A stretch of DNA of 64,000 nucleotides. Source: Truepera sp. Lineage in GTDB: Bacteria; Deinococcota; Deinococci; Deinococcales; Trueperaceae. The stretch's first letter is position 1. Each line of letters begins with the position of its first letter. This document shows, in pieces, positions 48,901 through 57,356 of the stretch. The position numbers and the translations under genes are program-made. A model generated the notes under the pieces. The model was not told where the DNA came from and made no database searches. It was given only the letters and a program-made list of their open reading frames with translations. The stretch spans positions 1 through 64,000 of the forward strand of contig JAGXSJ010000137.1 in assembly GCA_018333895.1 (NCBI GenBank), in the 5' to 3' direction.

Positions 48901-49532
48901 CGGATACTCGCAGGACGACGCTACAGCCCTATCTGACGCTCGAGCCCAGCGGCTGTGCGGTGCTTCTAGCCGGGGAACTACTCTCCCAACTCGAAGACGT
49001 CACACCGGGCTTGGTCGAGAGGGGGCGCTTAGTGCAGGCGCTCTGCCGCGCGTTGGAACGGCTTGGCATGTCGGCTGAGGAGGCGGCGCGCCGCGCCGAG
49101 TTACCCACTGCGGTCCGGCGCCATGAGCTTAAGCCTTTGCTGGAAGACCCCTCTGCCGAGGCCGTAGCAGCCTTCTGGCAGCGGTTCCTGGACGACCCCA
49201 TAGCGGCTAAACTGTTGCTAGTCAACGAGCACCAGGGGGTTCGCTGGTTTAACCGCGAGGCCTACCGCGAGCTAGTCGCCGCGCTAGTGCAGACAGCGGC
49301 TCTGGCCGGGGCGGAGAGCGGGGGGCTGCGCACTCTGGCACAGCGGTTTAGGGAGGTCGAGGGGCGCTCGAGCTATCAGCTTAACAAGCTCATCAGCGGC
49401 CAGACGTCCTACGGCGATCCTGCGAGTATCCGCAGGACGCAGGATCAGCGTGCGGAGGATACGCTGCAAAGCTCTCGCGATAAACCGCCAGTCAGCGATG
49501 AGGTTGAGGAAAAAGTGGAGAGAGAGGAGTAG
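45969..49532 (+). CDS. Large GH13 alpha-amylase-family glycoside hydrolase with three in-frame palindromes
   Basis: GLWLIGLWERS, LASDMVPNHMGID, IIRFDAAMTLAKQH, LLLAEAFWMLEGYF. Confidence 0.85.
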   Translation: MPEYTLLTDPLNPNQALEREFHMNRAARQRYQVKSALFGTHGNVIFADYSAAQELAHSINTARLPETAVSAGDLAALGLLDELYHLLIDAYREEVNPEVLAKAYRHIEQALGEQAQKTLHQFAAQFPAAAVYRGEQVLDNYLAGQTAGVPHRQIVLEELLMLWLDNENPACERYRELFDDSSLREVTAYSQIITELKRFFDQEPGFGPDGASLFALLRAPALHSPTSLAGQLEYIRAYWTPILGARFERFTVRLLLSLDIFKEEAKWGLVGGEPETVVLDEAALRGPARRGPVEYERFSPDQSWMPRLVMIAKSTYVWLDQLSKQYQRPLHRLDQIPDQELDRLAEFGFSGLWLIGLWERSPASARIKHLMGNPDAVASAYSLYDYTIAHDLGGESAYQNLRDRAWQRGIRLASDMVPNHMGIDSRWVIEHPDWFLSLSHPPYPGYTYSGPDLSSDPRVGIFIEDHYYHQSDAAVVFKRVDRWTDEARYIYHGNDGTSMPWNDTAQLNYLQAEVREAVIQTILAVARRFPIIRFDAAMTLAKQHVQRLWFPEPGQGGAIPSRAQYGSMSHETFEALMPNEFWREVVDRVATEVPDTLLLAEAFWMLEGYFVRTLGMHRVYNSAFMNMLKREENQKYRQTIKNIIEFEPEIIKRFVNFMNNPDEETAVAQFGQDGKYFGVCVMMVTLPGLPMFGHGQLEGYHEKYGMEYRRAKWDEEPNQWLIERHRREIVPLLKRRSQFAEVENFLLYDFYQDGYVNENVFAYTNRHQGQASLVVYNNKYEAAQGWLRQSLPYKAELSGDPADTRRTGRSQTKLLAEGLGLSWGQERFCTMREHPSGLEYLRRNRELFEQGLYLELGAFGYQVYWEVREVVDVNGLYAQLHRELGGRGVPSIEMALSDLKLRPLHEAWAGLFAVSLLQGLAEGDTGVLAPLEEALAWFWHQAAAYGFMGDAEVLTEKWERIANMLERLAGEEWSGDPADTRRTTLQPYLTLEPSGCAVLLAGELLSQLEDVTPGLVERGRLVQALCRALERLGMSAEEAARRAELPTAVRRHELKPLLEDPSAEAVAAFWQRFLDDPIAAKLLLVNEHQGVRWFNREAYRELVAALVQTAALAGAESGGLRTLAQRFREVEGRSSYQLNKLISGQTSYGDPASIRRTQDQRAEDTLQSSRDKPPVSDEVEEKVEREE
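48368..48387. repeat. Palindrome in GH13 gene, copy 1
   Basis: TCCTGCG-GATACT-CGCAGGA, encodes GDPADTRRT. Confidence 0.93.
48896..48915. repeat. Palindrome in GH13 gene, copy 2
   Basis: TCCTGCG-GATACT-CGCAGGA, encodes GDPADTRRT. Confidence 0.93.
49418..49437. repeat. Palindrome in GH13 gene, copy 3 (opposite loop orientation)
   Basis: TCCTGCG-AGTATC-CGCAGGA, encodes GDPASIRRT. Confidence 0.93.
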
Positions 49533-49577
49533 GTGGTAGGGGCTACACTGCCCACAACCCACTTACTACTTCCTGTC

Positions 49578-49597
49578 TCCTGCGGATACTCGCAGGA
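49578..49597. repeat. Intergenic palindrome between the GH13 gene and ruvC
   Basis: TCCTGCG-GATACT-CGCAGGA. Confidence 0.92.
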
Positions 49598-49612
49598 TAA
49601 AGTGCTGAACGC

Positions 49613-50113
49613 TTAGCCAACCGCCTCCTGCAGCCGCCGATAGCTGAGGTGCGTCAGCGCTAGCGCCAAGGCGTCGGCCACGTGATGGCTGTCAGGGCTG
49701 TGGGGGAGCCTCAGCATGGCCCGCACCATGAAGGTGACTTGCGCCTTGCTGGCCCGGCCCGACCCGACCAGCGCCTGCTTGACCTGCAACGGGCCGTATT
49801 CGAAGACCGGCACACCGTGGCGGGCGGCAGCTAGCAGCGCCACCCCGACCGCCTGGCCGACCTTGAAAGCAAGGTCGCGCTGCTGGTGAAAGTACTGCCC
49901 TTCAATAACCAGTGCGCCAGGCCGGTGCGCCAGGATAAACGCCTCGGTCGCCTGGTAGAGCGCCAGCAACCGTTCCGCTTGTGGGCTGCGCGGGCTGGTG
50001 CGAACTAACGCACTGCCGAGCAGCGTGACCTCCCGGCCCAGTTCGCGCACTGCGCCGAGGCCCAGATTGGCCAAACCGGGGTCGAGGCCAACCACTACTA
50101 GCGGAGCAGACAT
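49613..50113 (-). CDS. ruvC: Crossover junction endodeoxyribonuclease RuvC
   Basis: VVGLDPGLANLGLGAV, LVIEGQYFHQQRDLAFKVGQAVGV, VADALALALTH. Confidence 0.94.
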   Translation of the reverse strand: MSAPLVVVGLDPGLANLGLGAVRELGREVTLLGSALVRTSPRSPQAERLLALYQATEAFILAHRPGALVIEGQYFHQQRDLAFKVGQAVGVALLAAARHGVPVFEYGPLQVKQALVGSGRASKAQVTFMVRAMLRLPHSPDSHHVADALALALTHLSYRRLQEAVG

Positions 50114-50140
50114 GGCTCTAGCATGACATGCCGGTGCGCT

Positions 50141-50905
50141 CTAAAGTTTAGGCACCACCACCGGCCCCAGCCCAGGCGGATGCAGCACCTCGGCGGCAGC
50201 GCCGTAGACCTGGCGCAGCAGCGCCGAAGTAACCACCTCAGCGGGGGGGCCCTCGGCCACCAGGCGGCCCTGGTTTAGCACCAGCAGCCGGTCGCAGGCC
50301 CGAATGGCCAGATTGAGGTCATGCAGCACTACCAACGCCGCGAGGCCGTTCGCCGCTTCGCGGCGGATGAGCGCCACCAACTCGGCTTGATAGCTCAGGT
50401 CGAGGTGGTTGGTGGGTTCATCCAGCAGCAGGAGCTTCGGCTCTTGGGCCAGGGCTCGAGCCAACACCACCCGCTGCCGCTCACCGCCGGAAAGGGTAGC
50501 GGCTAGGCGGTGGCGGAAGCGCCAGGTGTCGGTGCGGCGCAGCGCCTCTTCAGTTATCGCCTCGTCGCGGCGCGATGGCTGGGAGAGCCAGCCCAGGTGC
50601 GGCGTGCGGCCCATGGCGACTAGCTCCAGCGCGGTAAAACCGTCTGGCAGTTCGGCGGCTTGCGGTACTACGGCGGCGATCCGGGCTAGCTCGAGCCTGC
50701 TCAGGCTGCCAAGCTCGCGACCCGCTACCATCACCATACCGGCGTCAGGGCTCAGGATACGAGTCAGCAGGCGAATCAAGGTCGACTTCCCTGCCCCGTT
50801 CGGCCCTACTACCCCCAACACCTCACCCGCTGCCAGGCTAAAGCTGAGGTCGACTACGACCGGCGTCCGTCCGTAGCGGAAGGTGAGGCCCTGGGCGCAG
50901 AGCAC
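50141..50905 (-). CDS. Cobalamin/iron-type ABC transporter ATPase
   Basis: VVGPNGAGKSTLIRLL, LSGGERQRVVLARALAQEPKLLLLDEPTNHLDL. Confidence 0.93.
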   Translation of the reverse strand: MLCAQGLTFRYGRTPVVVDLSFSLAAGEVLGVVGPNGAGKSTLIRLLTRILSPDAGMVMVAGRELGSLSRLELARIAAVVPQAAELPDGFTALELVAMGRTPHLGWLSQPSRRDEAITEEALRRTDTWRFRHRLAATLSGGERQRVVLARALAQEPKLLLLDEPTNHLDLSYQAELVALIRREAANGLAALVVLHDLNLAIRACDRLLVLNQGRLVAEGPPAEVVTSALLRQVYGAAAEVLHPPGLGPVVVPKL

Positions 50906-51963
50906 TAGCCCTCCCGCCGATGCAGGCTCGAGCGCCGCAGCACCGCCAGAAAGAACGGCCCCCCCACCAGCGCCGTAATCACCCCGACCGGCAGTTCGCT
51001 CGGTGCGATTACGGTGCGGGCCAGTAAGTCGGCCAGCACCATAAACACCGCACCGGCCAGGCAGGCCAGCGGGATCAACCGGTAGTGATCAGCTCCGACC
51101 CACAGCCGCACCGCGTGCGGCACCATCAACCCGACAAAGCCGATCACCCCCGATACGCTGACCGCAGCGGCGGTAGCCAGGGTGGCCGCCCCAATCAGCA
51201 GCAGCTTAAAGGCCTCAACCGGCAAGCCGAGCTGCGCCGCCTGCTCCTCGCCGAGCGCCAGCAGGTTAAGCGCGCGATGGCTGAGCCAGATGACAACGGC
51301 TGCCACTAGGACAAACGGTAAGGCCGAAGCGAGTTTGGCCCAGCCGGCAAAGGCGAAGCTGCCCAGCAGCCAGGCCAGCACCCCGGCCGCCTGCTCCCGC
51401 GCTGCCAGCATGGTCAGCGAGGTCGCGGCGGTGAGGATCGAGCCCACCACCACCCCCGCCAGGATCAGTGCCACCAGCGGCAGGCCGCCCCCTTGCCTGG
51501 CCAGCACGGTCACTAGCAGGGCCGCGGCCAGTGCGCAGATGAAGGCTACCAGCGGCACGCCAAGCTGCGCCAACAGGGGCACCGTAGCCGAAAAGGCCAG
51601 CACCAGGCTGGCCCCGAAGCCCGCGCCGCTGGCTACTCCTAGCAGGTAGGGGTCGGCTAGCGGGTTGCGGAACAGCCCCTGATAGGCCACTCCAGCCAGC
51701 GCCAGCGAGCCACCCACTAGCGCCGCTAGCAGGACGCGCGGCAGACGCATTTGCCAAATGATGGTATCAAGTGGGCCGCTCAGTTCGCCGGTCAGGCCGC
51801 GCCAGACCCCGCCCACCACCTCGCGCAGGGAGATGGGGACAGCGCCTATGCTCGCTGCCAGCCCGATTACCGCTAACAGGATAGCCAACCCTAAGAGCGG
51901 CAGGCCTAGCGGCAGGCGGCGCGGCGCGGCCGCAGTAGTCAGCGCGGCAGGGTCAGAAAGCAT
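50905..51963 (-). CDS. BtuC/FecD-type ABC permease
   Basis: LPRVLLAALVGGSLALAGVAYQGLFRNPLADPYLLGVASGAGFGA, GVIGFVGLMVPHAVRLWVG. Confidence 0.93.
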   Translation of the reverse strand: MLSDPAALTTAAAPRRLPLGLPLLGLAILLAVIGLAASIGAVPISLREVVGGVWRGLTGELSGPLDTIIWQMRLPRVLLAALVGGSLALAGVAYQGLFRNPLADPYLLGVASGAGFGASLVLAFSATVPLLAQLGVPLVAFICALAAALLVTVLARQGGGLPLVALILAGVVVGSILTAATSLTMLAAREQAAGVLAWLLGSFAFAGWAKLASALPFVLVAAVVIWLSHRALNLLALGEEQAAQLGLPVEAFKLLLIGAATLATAAAVSVSGVIGFVGLMVPHAVRLWVGADHYRLIPLACLAGAVFMVLADLLARTVIAPSELPVGVITALVGGPFFLAVLRRSSLHRREG

Positions 51964-52834
51964 CAGGATGGAAGAAGCTCGCCAGCAACCTGACCGCCGC
52001 GCCCAAGTTGGGACCGGGGCGATTGATGAGATCGACCTGGGCTGACGTTAATTCGATGATCGCTCCCTCCACCACCGCAGTCAGCGTCGCCCAGCCTGGC
52101 CGCGCCGCCACGGTGGCAACACTCTCGCCGTAGGGGGCGCTTGCCAGCACGATAATCTCCGGGTCAGCGCTGATGACAAACTCCGGATCGAGCATCGGGA
52201 AGTCGCCTAGCTCAGCCGGGACGATGTTCTGCCCCCCCGCCTTAGCGATTAGCACACCGATGAAGCTGCCGGGGCCGACGCTAAAGGGGGTAGCATCGAG
52301 CTCGTAATAGACGGTCGGAGGTGTGCGGCCGGCGACCGCCGCCACGACCGCCGCGATCTCTGCCCGCACGCTGGTGGCTAATTGGGCAGCCTCCTCCTGA
52401 CGATTGACAAGCTGGCCGATAATCTCAAAGAAGGTGAAGGCGTCCTCAAAGCGCTGCGGACTCCCGGCATACACCGTAAGACCGGCCTGGCGCAGCGCCC
52501 CGGCTAACTCGCCGAACTCGGAGACCAGCACCAGGTCGGGCTCGAGCGCCACAATCGCCTCTAAGCTGAAACCGAAGAGACCGCCGCCCAGCGTGGGGAG
52601 GCCGCTAGTGTTAGGGATGCCGGCGCTAAAGTCGTCGATTCCCACTAATGTCAAACAGCCGTTTAGCGCGCAGACTGTCTCGGTGTGGCTAGGCAGCATG
52701 CTGACTACCCGCTGCGGCTCACCGGTCAGCGTCAGCGTGTAGCCCTGCTCGTCGGTCAGCGTTAGCGGGTACGAGCTGGCTAGCGCAGTAGCCAACCACA
52801 GGGCCATGATTAGCAGGGTGCGAAAAAGCAACAC
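51953..52834 (-). CDS. BtuF-type substrate-binding protein
   Basis: VVSMLPSHTETVCALN, LVGIDDFS, LVLVSEFGELAGALRQAGLTVY. GTG start (52834) behind AAGGAGG. Confidence 0.9.
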   Translation of the reverse strand: MLLFRTLLIMALWLATALASSYPLTLTDEQGYTLTLTGEPQRVVSMLPSHTETVCALNGCLTLVGIDDFSAGIPNTSGLPTLGGGLFGFSLEAIVALEPDLVLVSEFGELAGALRQAGLTVYAGSPQRFEDAFTFFEIIGQLVNRQEEAAQLATSVRAEIAAVVAAVAGRTPPTVYYELDATPFSVGPGSFIGVLIAKAGGQNIVPAELGDFPMLDPEFVISADPEIIVLASAPYGESVATVAARPGWATLTAVVEGAIIELTSAQVDLINRPGPNLGAAVRLLASFFHPDAF

Positions 52835-52849
52835 AGGAAACCTCCTTCG

Positions 52850-53045
52850 GGTCTCCTGCGAGGGCAACGGGGGCGTTTGTTGCGCCCTAGCCTTGTCCTC
52901 GCAAGGGGTGCTGCGGCTTAGTGGCCGGTACTCGGACTTTTACCGTTGCGGGACAGCGCCGGAGTTTCACCGGACTTCCCCGACCGACAAGCCCGCCAGG
53001 TTGCTGGCGTAGAGCCAGCATAGGGTTTGCCCGGAGCGTTTGTCA
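52850..53045 (-). ncRNA. Cobalamin riboswitch
   Basis: Minus strand reads GGGGAAGTCCGGTGAAACTCCGGCGCTGTCCCGCAACGGTAA...AAGTCCGAGTACCGGCCACT, matching the B12-riboswitch core and B12 box, immediately upstream of btuF. Boundaries approximate. Confidence 0.93.
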
Positions 53046-53079
53046 ACCGGCTAGGCAGGTCGAGTGGTAGCCTGGCAAG

Positions 53080-54102
53080 GTGACTCAGCTCCTCGCTCCG
53101 TCTAATTTTCCGTCTAACCTAACGTTGTCGGTCGGGCCGCCACAGTTGCACTTCACCCCGCCGCCGCGCTTCAGCACCACCAGCTTTGAAAACTACGCTC
53201 CGCAGCACCCATCGCAGAGCGCCGCGCGCGATGCGGTGCGTGAGTTCGCCATCGCCGCGCCTCGACCCTCGGCAACAGGCTCCTGGCTGCGCTGGCGGCC
53301 TCGCCACCGGCCGCAACCCGGTAGCGGGCTTTACCTTGATGGCGGCTTTGGCGTCGGCAAGACGCACCTCTTAGCTGCCGCCTATCACGAGAGCAGCAGC
53401 GTCAAGAGCTATCTGAGCTTTCAGGAGTTGGTCTACAGCATCGGCGTGTTAGGCATGGCAGGAGCGCAAGAAGCCTTTCGCGACAGCCGCCTGCTCTGCC
53501 TCGATGAGTTCGAACTCGACGATCCCGGCAACACCCTGATGGTCAAGACCTTCCTAGCAGCAGCGTTCGCACGTGGTACGGCGGTCATCACCACCTCCAA
53601 CACCCCGCCTGAAGCACAGGGCCAAGGCCGCTTCAACGCTGAGGAGTTCAGGCGCGAGATTCAGAGTATCGCCGAGCGCTTTACGGTGCTGCGGCTAGCA
53701 GGGCCGGACTACCGCCATCGCCTGCAAGCTGGCGCACTGCTGTCCCAGCAGGAGTTTGCCGCGCTGCTGGCGCGTGAGACCCGGCTACCGGTCATCCGCC
53801 TGGAATGGCTCGAGCTCTTAGCGCTGTTAAGCCGCTATCACCCCATCCGCTACGGCGAGCTGCTTAGGCCGGCAGGCAGTGTCTATCTGGCCAACCTGAC
53901 GCCGCTTAAGGATCAGAACAGCGCGCTGCGCTTCGTACACTTCGTTGACAAGCTCTACGACTTAAAACTCGGCCTGCGAATCAGCGGGGATCTGCCTATT
54001 AGCGAGCTGTTTGATGCCAGCTACCGCCATAGCGCCTATGCCGCCAAGCACTTCCGCTGCCTCTCGCGTCTGCTCGAGCTACTCGGCGAAGGCCGACAGT
54101 AG
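53080..54102 (+). CDS. ZapE/AFG1-like ATPase
   Basis: GLYLDGGFGVGKTHLLAAAYH, LLCLDEFELDDPGNTLMVKTFL, TTSNTPPEAQGQGRFN. Confidence 0.88.
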   Translation: MTQLLAPSNFPSNLTLSVGPPQLHFTPPPRFSTTSFENYAPQHPSQSAARDAVREFAIAAPRPSATGSWLRWRPRHRPQPGSGLYLDGGFGVGKTHLLAAAYHESSSVKSYLSFQELVYSIGVLGMAGAQEAFRDSRLLCLDEFELDDPGNTLMVKTFLAAAFARGTAVITTSNTPPEAQGQGRFNAEEFRREIQSIAERFTVLRLAGPDYRHRLQAGALLSQQEFAALLARETRLPVIRLEWLELLALLSRYHPIRYGELLRPAGSVYLANLTPLKDQNSALRFVHFVDKLYDLKLGLRISGDLPISELFDASYRHSAYAAKHFRCLSRLLELLGEGRQ

Positions 54103-54339
54103 TCCGCAACTCGGCCATCCTGGGTCTACGATCACATCTCAGGAAAGGGCGCCGGCACGCGCTCCGATATCCGATAACGTGACTTTGGCCGGCACAGCTA
54201 CTTTAGGGGTAGAGGTCGTTCAGAAAACGGCTACCCTGCTGACAGGGGCAAGATACCTGTCGCGCTCACCGCAAGCCAGCTACTTGCTACGCCGTCCAAG
54301 GGATTTTTCGAATGCCCTCTAGTGTTATAATTTTATTAT

Positions 54340-54372
54340 GTGATAGATTTCACGACACTATTTGTGCGTGAA
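54340..54372. promoter_or_regulatory. Conserved intergenic motif TTCAC-N14-GTGA-N6-TCAC (minus orientation)
   Basis: Reverse complement TTCACGCACAAATAGTGTCGTGAAATCTATCAC; nearly identical to 7160-7192 and related to 4935-4966. Confidence 0.6.
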
Positions 54373-54387
54373 AGTTATGTTTCGCTG

Positions 54388-55671
54388 CTAACCCGGCTCG
54401 AGCTGCGACTCGAGCGTTGGCAATATCAGGGTGAAAGTGCTACCTCGGCCCAGCTCGCTGACCACCTCGATGCGCCCCTGATGCTGCAAAGCGATCTGTT
54501 GCGCGACATGGAGGCCGACCCCTGCCCCCTGGCCGCCGGAGTAAAAGCGCTCAAACAGCCTGGGCAGGTCGCGCTCGGCAATTCCAGGGCCCCGATCAAC
54601 CACCGCCAGGCGGACCGTCTCAGCAGCGGCTGCGAGGCGCATAGCCACAGCAGCAGCGTCGCCGGTAGCCTGCACCGCGTTGCGCACCAGGTTGCGCACC
54701 AGTTGGGTCAGGCGTTGCACATCTCCCACCACCGGTGCCGTGGCGGCCACGGCCACCGTTACACCGGGATATTCACGCGCTACCCGCTCCATCACCGCTG
54801 CAAGATCGACGATCTCCCAGTTCAGGGCTAGCTCGAGCTCGCCCCGCGCCAGCGTCAGCAGATCCTGGGAGGTATAGAGCAGCTCAACGGCGGCATCGTG
54901 GGCGGCGCCGACCCCCACGTCGTCAGGGCGCTGTGCCAACAGCCTCGCGAGATGCGCCGCTACCAGGGTCAGCGGCGCGGCCAGCTCATGGGCAATCTCG
55001 GCTAGCGCCGCGCGCTCAGCCTCCTGCCGGGAGCGAATCCCCTCCAGGGCGGTATTCAGAGCATGAGCAACGGACGCTACCTCATCGTCTGGCCCCTGAT
55101 AGCTAGCCAGGCGCGGCCTGACCGGATCGACGGCACGGGCCTGAGTCGCCAGCGAGGCGAGCGGATCGAGCGCTCGCTGTAGTAAGCCCAGCCCGAGCAG
55201 CAGCGCCAGCAGCGCAATGATCGCGCCGCTCAGCAATAGCGCTCTTAGCAGCTCCTGCCTAACCAACAACGCCTCATCCAGGGCGAGGCCGACCCGAATA
55301 GTGCCAAGTGTGGCGCCGCCAGGCGAGTTCCAGGGGACGCTCGCCACCAACAGGTGCCGGCCGCCCAGGCTAACAGAGGTCGGCTCGGTAGCGAGCGGCA
55401 AAGCTTCGCCGGCCCCAAACGGCAGCACCACCTGGCCCGCCGCACTGACCATCTGCACCACCAGGGCGCCCTGGTTGCCCCCCACTAGCCGGGCGCCCAC
55501 CTCGACCTCCTGGGTCAGTAGCTTAAGCCGCTGTAGGTCGCGCTGCAGCAGGTCTTCAAGCTGCGCCTGTTGCTGCCTAATAAACAGCAGATAGGCCAAG
55601 CCGCCAAACAGGCCCAAGCCGACCAGCAGCAGCACGCTTAACAGCAGGCTCAGGCGCAGGCGGAGCGTCAC
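54388..55671 (-). CDS. Sensor histidine kinase
   Basis: LAEIAHELAAPLTLVAAHL H-box, RNLVRNAVQATGD, VVDRGPGIAERDLPRLFERFY, GVGLHVAQQIALQHQG. Confidence 0.92.
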   Translation of the reverse strand: MTLRLRLSLLLSVLLLVGLGLFGGLAYLLFIRQQQAQLEDLLQRDLQRLKLLTQEVEVGARLVGGNQGALVVQMVSAAGQVVLPFGAGEALPLATEPTSVSLGGRHLLVASVPWNSPGGATLGTIRVGLALDEALLVRQELLRALLLSGAIIALLALLLGLGLLQRALDPLASLATQARAVDPVRPRLASYQGPDDEVASVAHALNTALEGIRSRQEAERAALAEIAHELAAPLTLVAAHLARLLAQRPDDVGVGAAHDAAVELLYTSQDLLTLARGELELALNWEIVDLAAVMERVAREYPGVTVAVAATAPVVGDVQRLTQLVRNLVRNAVQATGDAAAVAMRLAAAAETVRLAVVDRGPGIAERDLPRLFERFYSGGQGAGVGLHVAQQIALQHQGRIEVVSELGRGSTFTLILPTLESQLEPG

Positions 55672-55674
55672 GAG

Positions 55675-56337
55675 CTAGCGCACCACGTAGCCCAGGCCCC
55701 GCACTGTGCTGATTAGCCCTTCGACCCCGGCGGCGGCGAGCTTCTTGCGCAGATTGGAGATGAAGACCTCAATCGTGTTCGAGCCGGGCAGGTCGCCCTG
55801 ATAGAGGCGCTCCTCCAGAGTCTCCTTAGAGAAGATCCGCCCGCGCTGCTCTAAGAGCAGCAGCAACACCTTGAACTCCTGAGCAGTCAGAGGGAGCAGC
55901 TCACCGCTGGCATAGCACGCCCCCGACTGCGGGTCGAGTGAGAGCGCGCCATGTTCGATCACCTGGAGGTCGGCTTGGCGGCTTCTGAGGCGCACATGTA
56001 CGCGGGCCAGCAGCTCTGGCACGCTAAACGGCTTAGTGAGGTAGTCGCTGGCGCCGGCGTAGAGCCCTTCGACGCGGCTCTTGACGTCGCTGCGCGCGGT
56101 CAGCATCAGGATATTGGCTGGCGCTGCGCGGGTCAGCCACTGCGCCACCTCCAGGCCGTCGATGTCGGGGAGGTTAAGGTCGAGGATCACCAGATCGAAA
56201 CGCTCGTTCTCGGCCTGTGCCAGCGCGTCGGCGCCGGTGTGGACCGCCACCACCTGATAGCGCGCCTGCCTAAGCTCACTACTCAGCAACTGCGCCAACT
56301 TAAGATCGTCCTCTACCACCAGGATCCGGGCGCTCAT
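55675..56337 (-). CDS. OmpR-family response regulator
   Basis: ILVVEDDLKLAQLL, DLVILDLNLPDIDG, LTKPFS, ISNLRKKLAAAGVEGLISTVRGLGYVVR. Confidence 0.94.
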   Translation of the reverse strand: MSARILVVEDDLKLAQLLSSELRQARYQVVAVHTGADALAQAENERFDLVILDLNLPDIDGLEVAQWLTRAAPANILMLTARSDVKSRVEGLYAGASDYLTKPFSVPELLARVHVRLRSRQADLQVIEHGALSLDPQSGACYASGELLPLTAQEFKVLLLLLEQRGRIFSKETLEERLYQGDLPGSNTIEVFISNLRKKLAAAGVEGLISTVRGLGYVVR

Positions 56338-56774
56338 GGAAGTCTAGCCGGATCGAGGCGCAGGCCGCGGGTAATGCCGGTCGCGCGGTTGGTGAGCCGG
56401 GCATGCACGGTCGGCGCGCCCTGGGCTAGGTGCAGCTCGAGCTGATAGCCGCTACTAACAATAGGTAAGCCGCTGCGGGCATCGACCTCAAAAAAGGCGG
56501 TGAAGCCCTGCACGCTAAGCAGCACACTGGCCGGCTGAGCGTCAACGGTGGTAGCTACCGCCTGCTCGAGCCGCTCTACGCGCCTGTCCAACACGGCCTG
56601 CACCATCGTCCTCTGCCTGGCCTCAGCGGTAAAAGGAAGGCCGCCCCAAGCGTCGGCTGAGAAGGTCAAATGCACCACCTGCACAGCCGCGGGCTGCACC
56701 GCCGGGGCGCAGCCCGACAGCACCAGCCACAGCCCTAACAGCCACACAATCCGCGAGGTTAGCCCAGACCGCAC
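56334..56774 (-). CDS. Lipoprotein of unknown function
   Basis: Lipobox-like LVLSGC; 4-bp overlap with the response regulator. Confidence 0.55.
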   Translation of the reverse strand: MRSGLTSRIVWLLGLWLVLSGCAPAVQPAAVQVVHLTFSADAWGGLPFTAEARQRTMVQAVLDRRVERLEQAVATTVDAQPASVLLSVQGFTAFFEVDARSGLPIVSSGYQLELHLAQGAPTVHARLTNRATGITRGLRLDPARLP

Positions 56775-56800
56775 GTACCCTCCCCAGGCTTCAGGCGGGT

Positions 56801-57349
56801 TCAGCCGTCATCGCCATCGTCGTCATCGCCATCGTCGTCGTCGCCATCATCGTCGTCATCATCGCCATCATCGTCGTCCTCTCCTCCCGCGTCATCGTCG
56901 CCACCAGGCGGCGCCGCGTCGCGGCCCCGGTCGCCGTCATCGTCCAACAGGTCGTCATCAAAGTCCAGGCGCCCGCTAAAGGTCCCCTCCGGCACGCGCC
57001 GCAGCAACAGCCTTAGGTCGGCAGCCTGCACCAGTGCTGCAAGCGGCTGCCAAGTTCCGGCATCGTCCAGCAAAAGCGGCACCCCCGTGGCATCGACCCG
57101 CCCCTGGCGCACCTCAACGGTGCCCGTCGGCGCCAGGATCAGCATCACAAAATCCTGGAGGCGCTCGCTCAGCATCAGCTCGAGCCGGCTCTCCACCACC
57201 CGCCCATAGCCCAGCACTACCTCACCGCGGCTATCGGTGATGATCAGCTCGCTGCCGACTGGCAGCGACACGGCCAGCGCCGCGCCCGCCAGCAGGCAAC
57301 AAGCCAACAGTAACCCTAGTACTCGGAACATCAGTAACCTCGTAAGCAT
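56801..57349 (-). CDS. Secreted protein with Asp/Gly-rich C-terminal tail
   Basis: Signal peptide; tail DDDDGDDDDDDGDDDDGDDDDGDDG. Confidence 0.7.
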   Translation of the reverse strand: MLTRLLMFRVLGLLLACCLLAGAALAVSLPVGSELIITDSRGEVVLGYGRVVESRLELMLSERLQDFVMLILAPTGTVEVRQGRVDATGVPLLLDDAGTWQPLAALVQAADLRLLLRRVPEGTFSGRLDFDDDLLDDDGDRGRDAAPPGGDDDAGGEDDDDGDDDDDDGDDDDGDDDDGDDG

Positions 57350-57356
57350 TCTACCG

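Noticed and set aside
56548-56979. His/Arg-rich ORF (RHRHRRHRHRRRHHRRHHRH) as a metal-binding protein
   Set aside because: Antisense readout of the Asp-tail trinucleotide tract; no signal or domain support.
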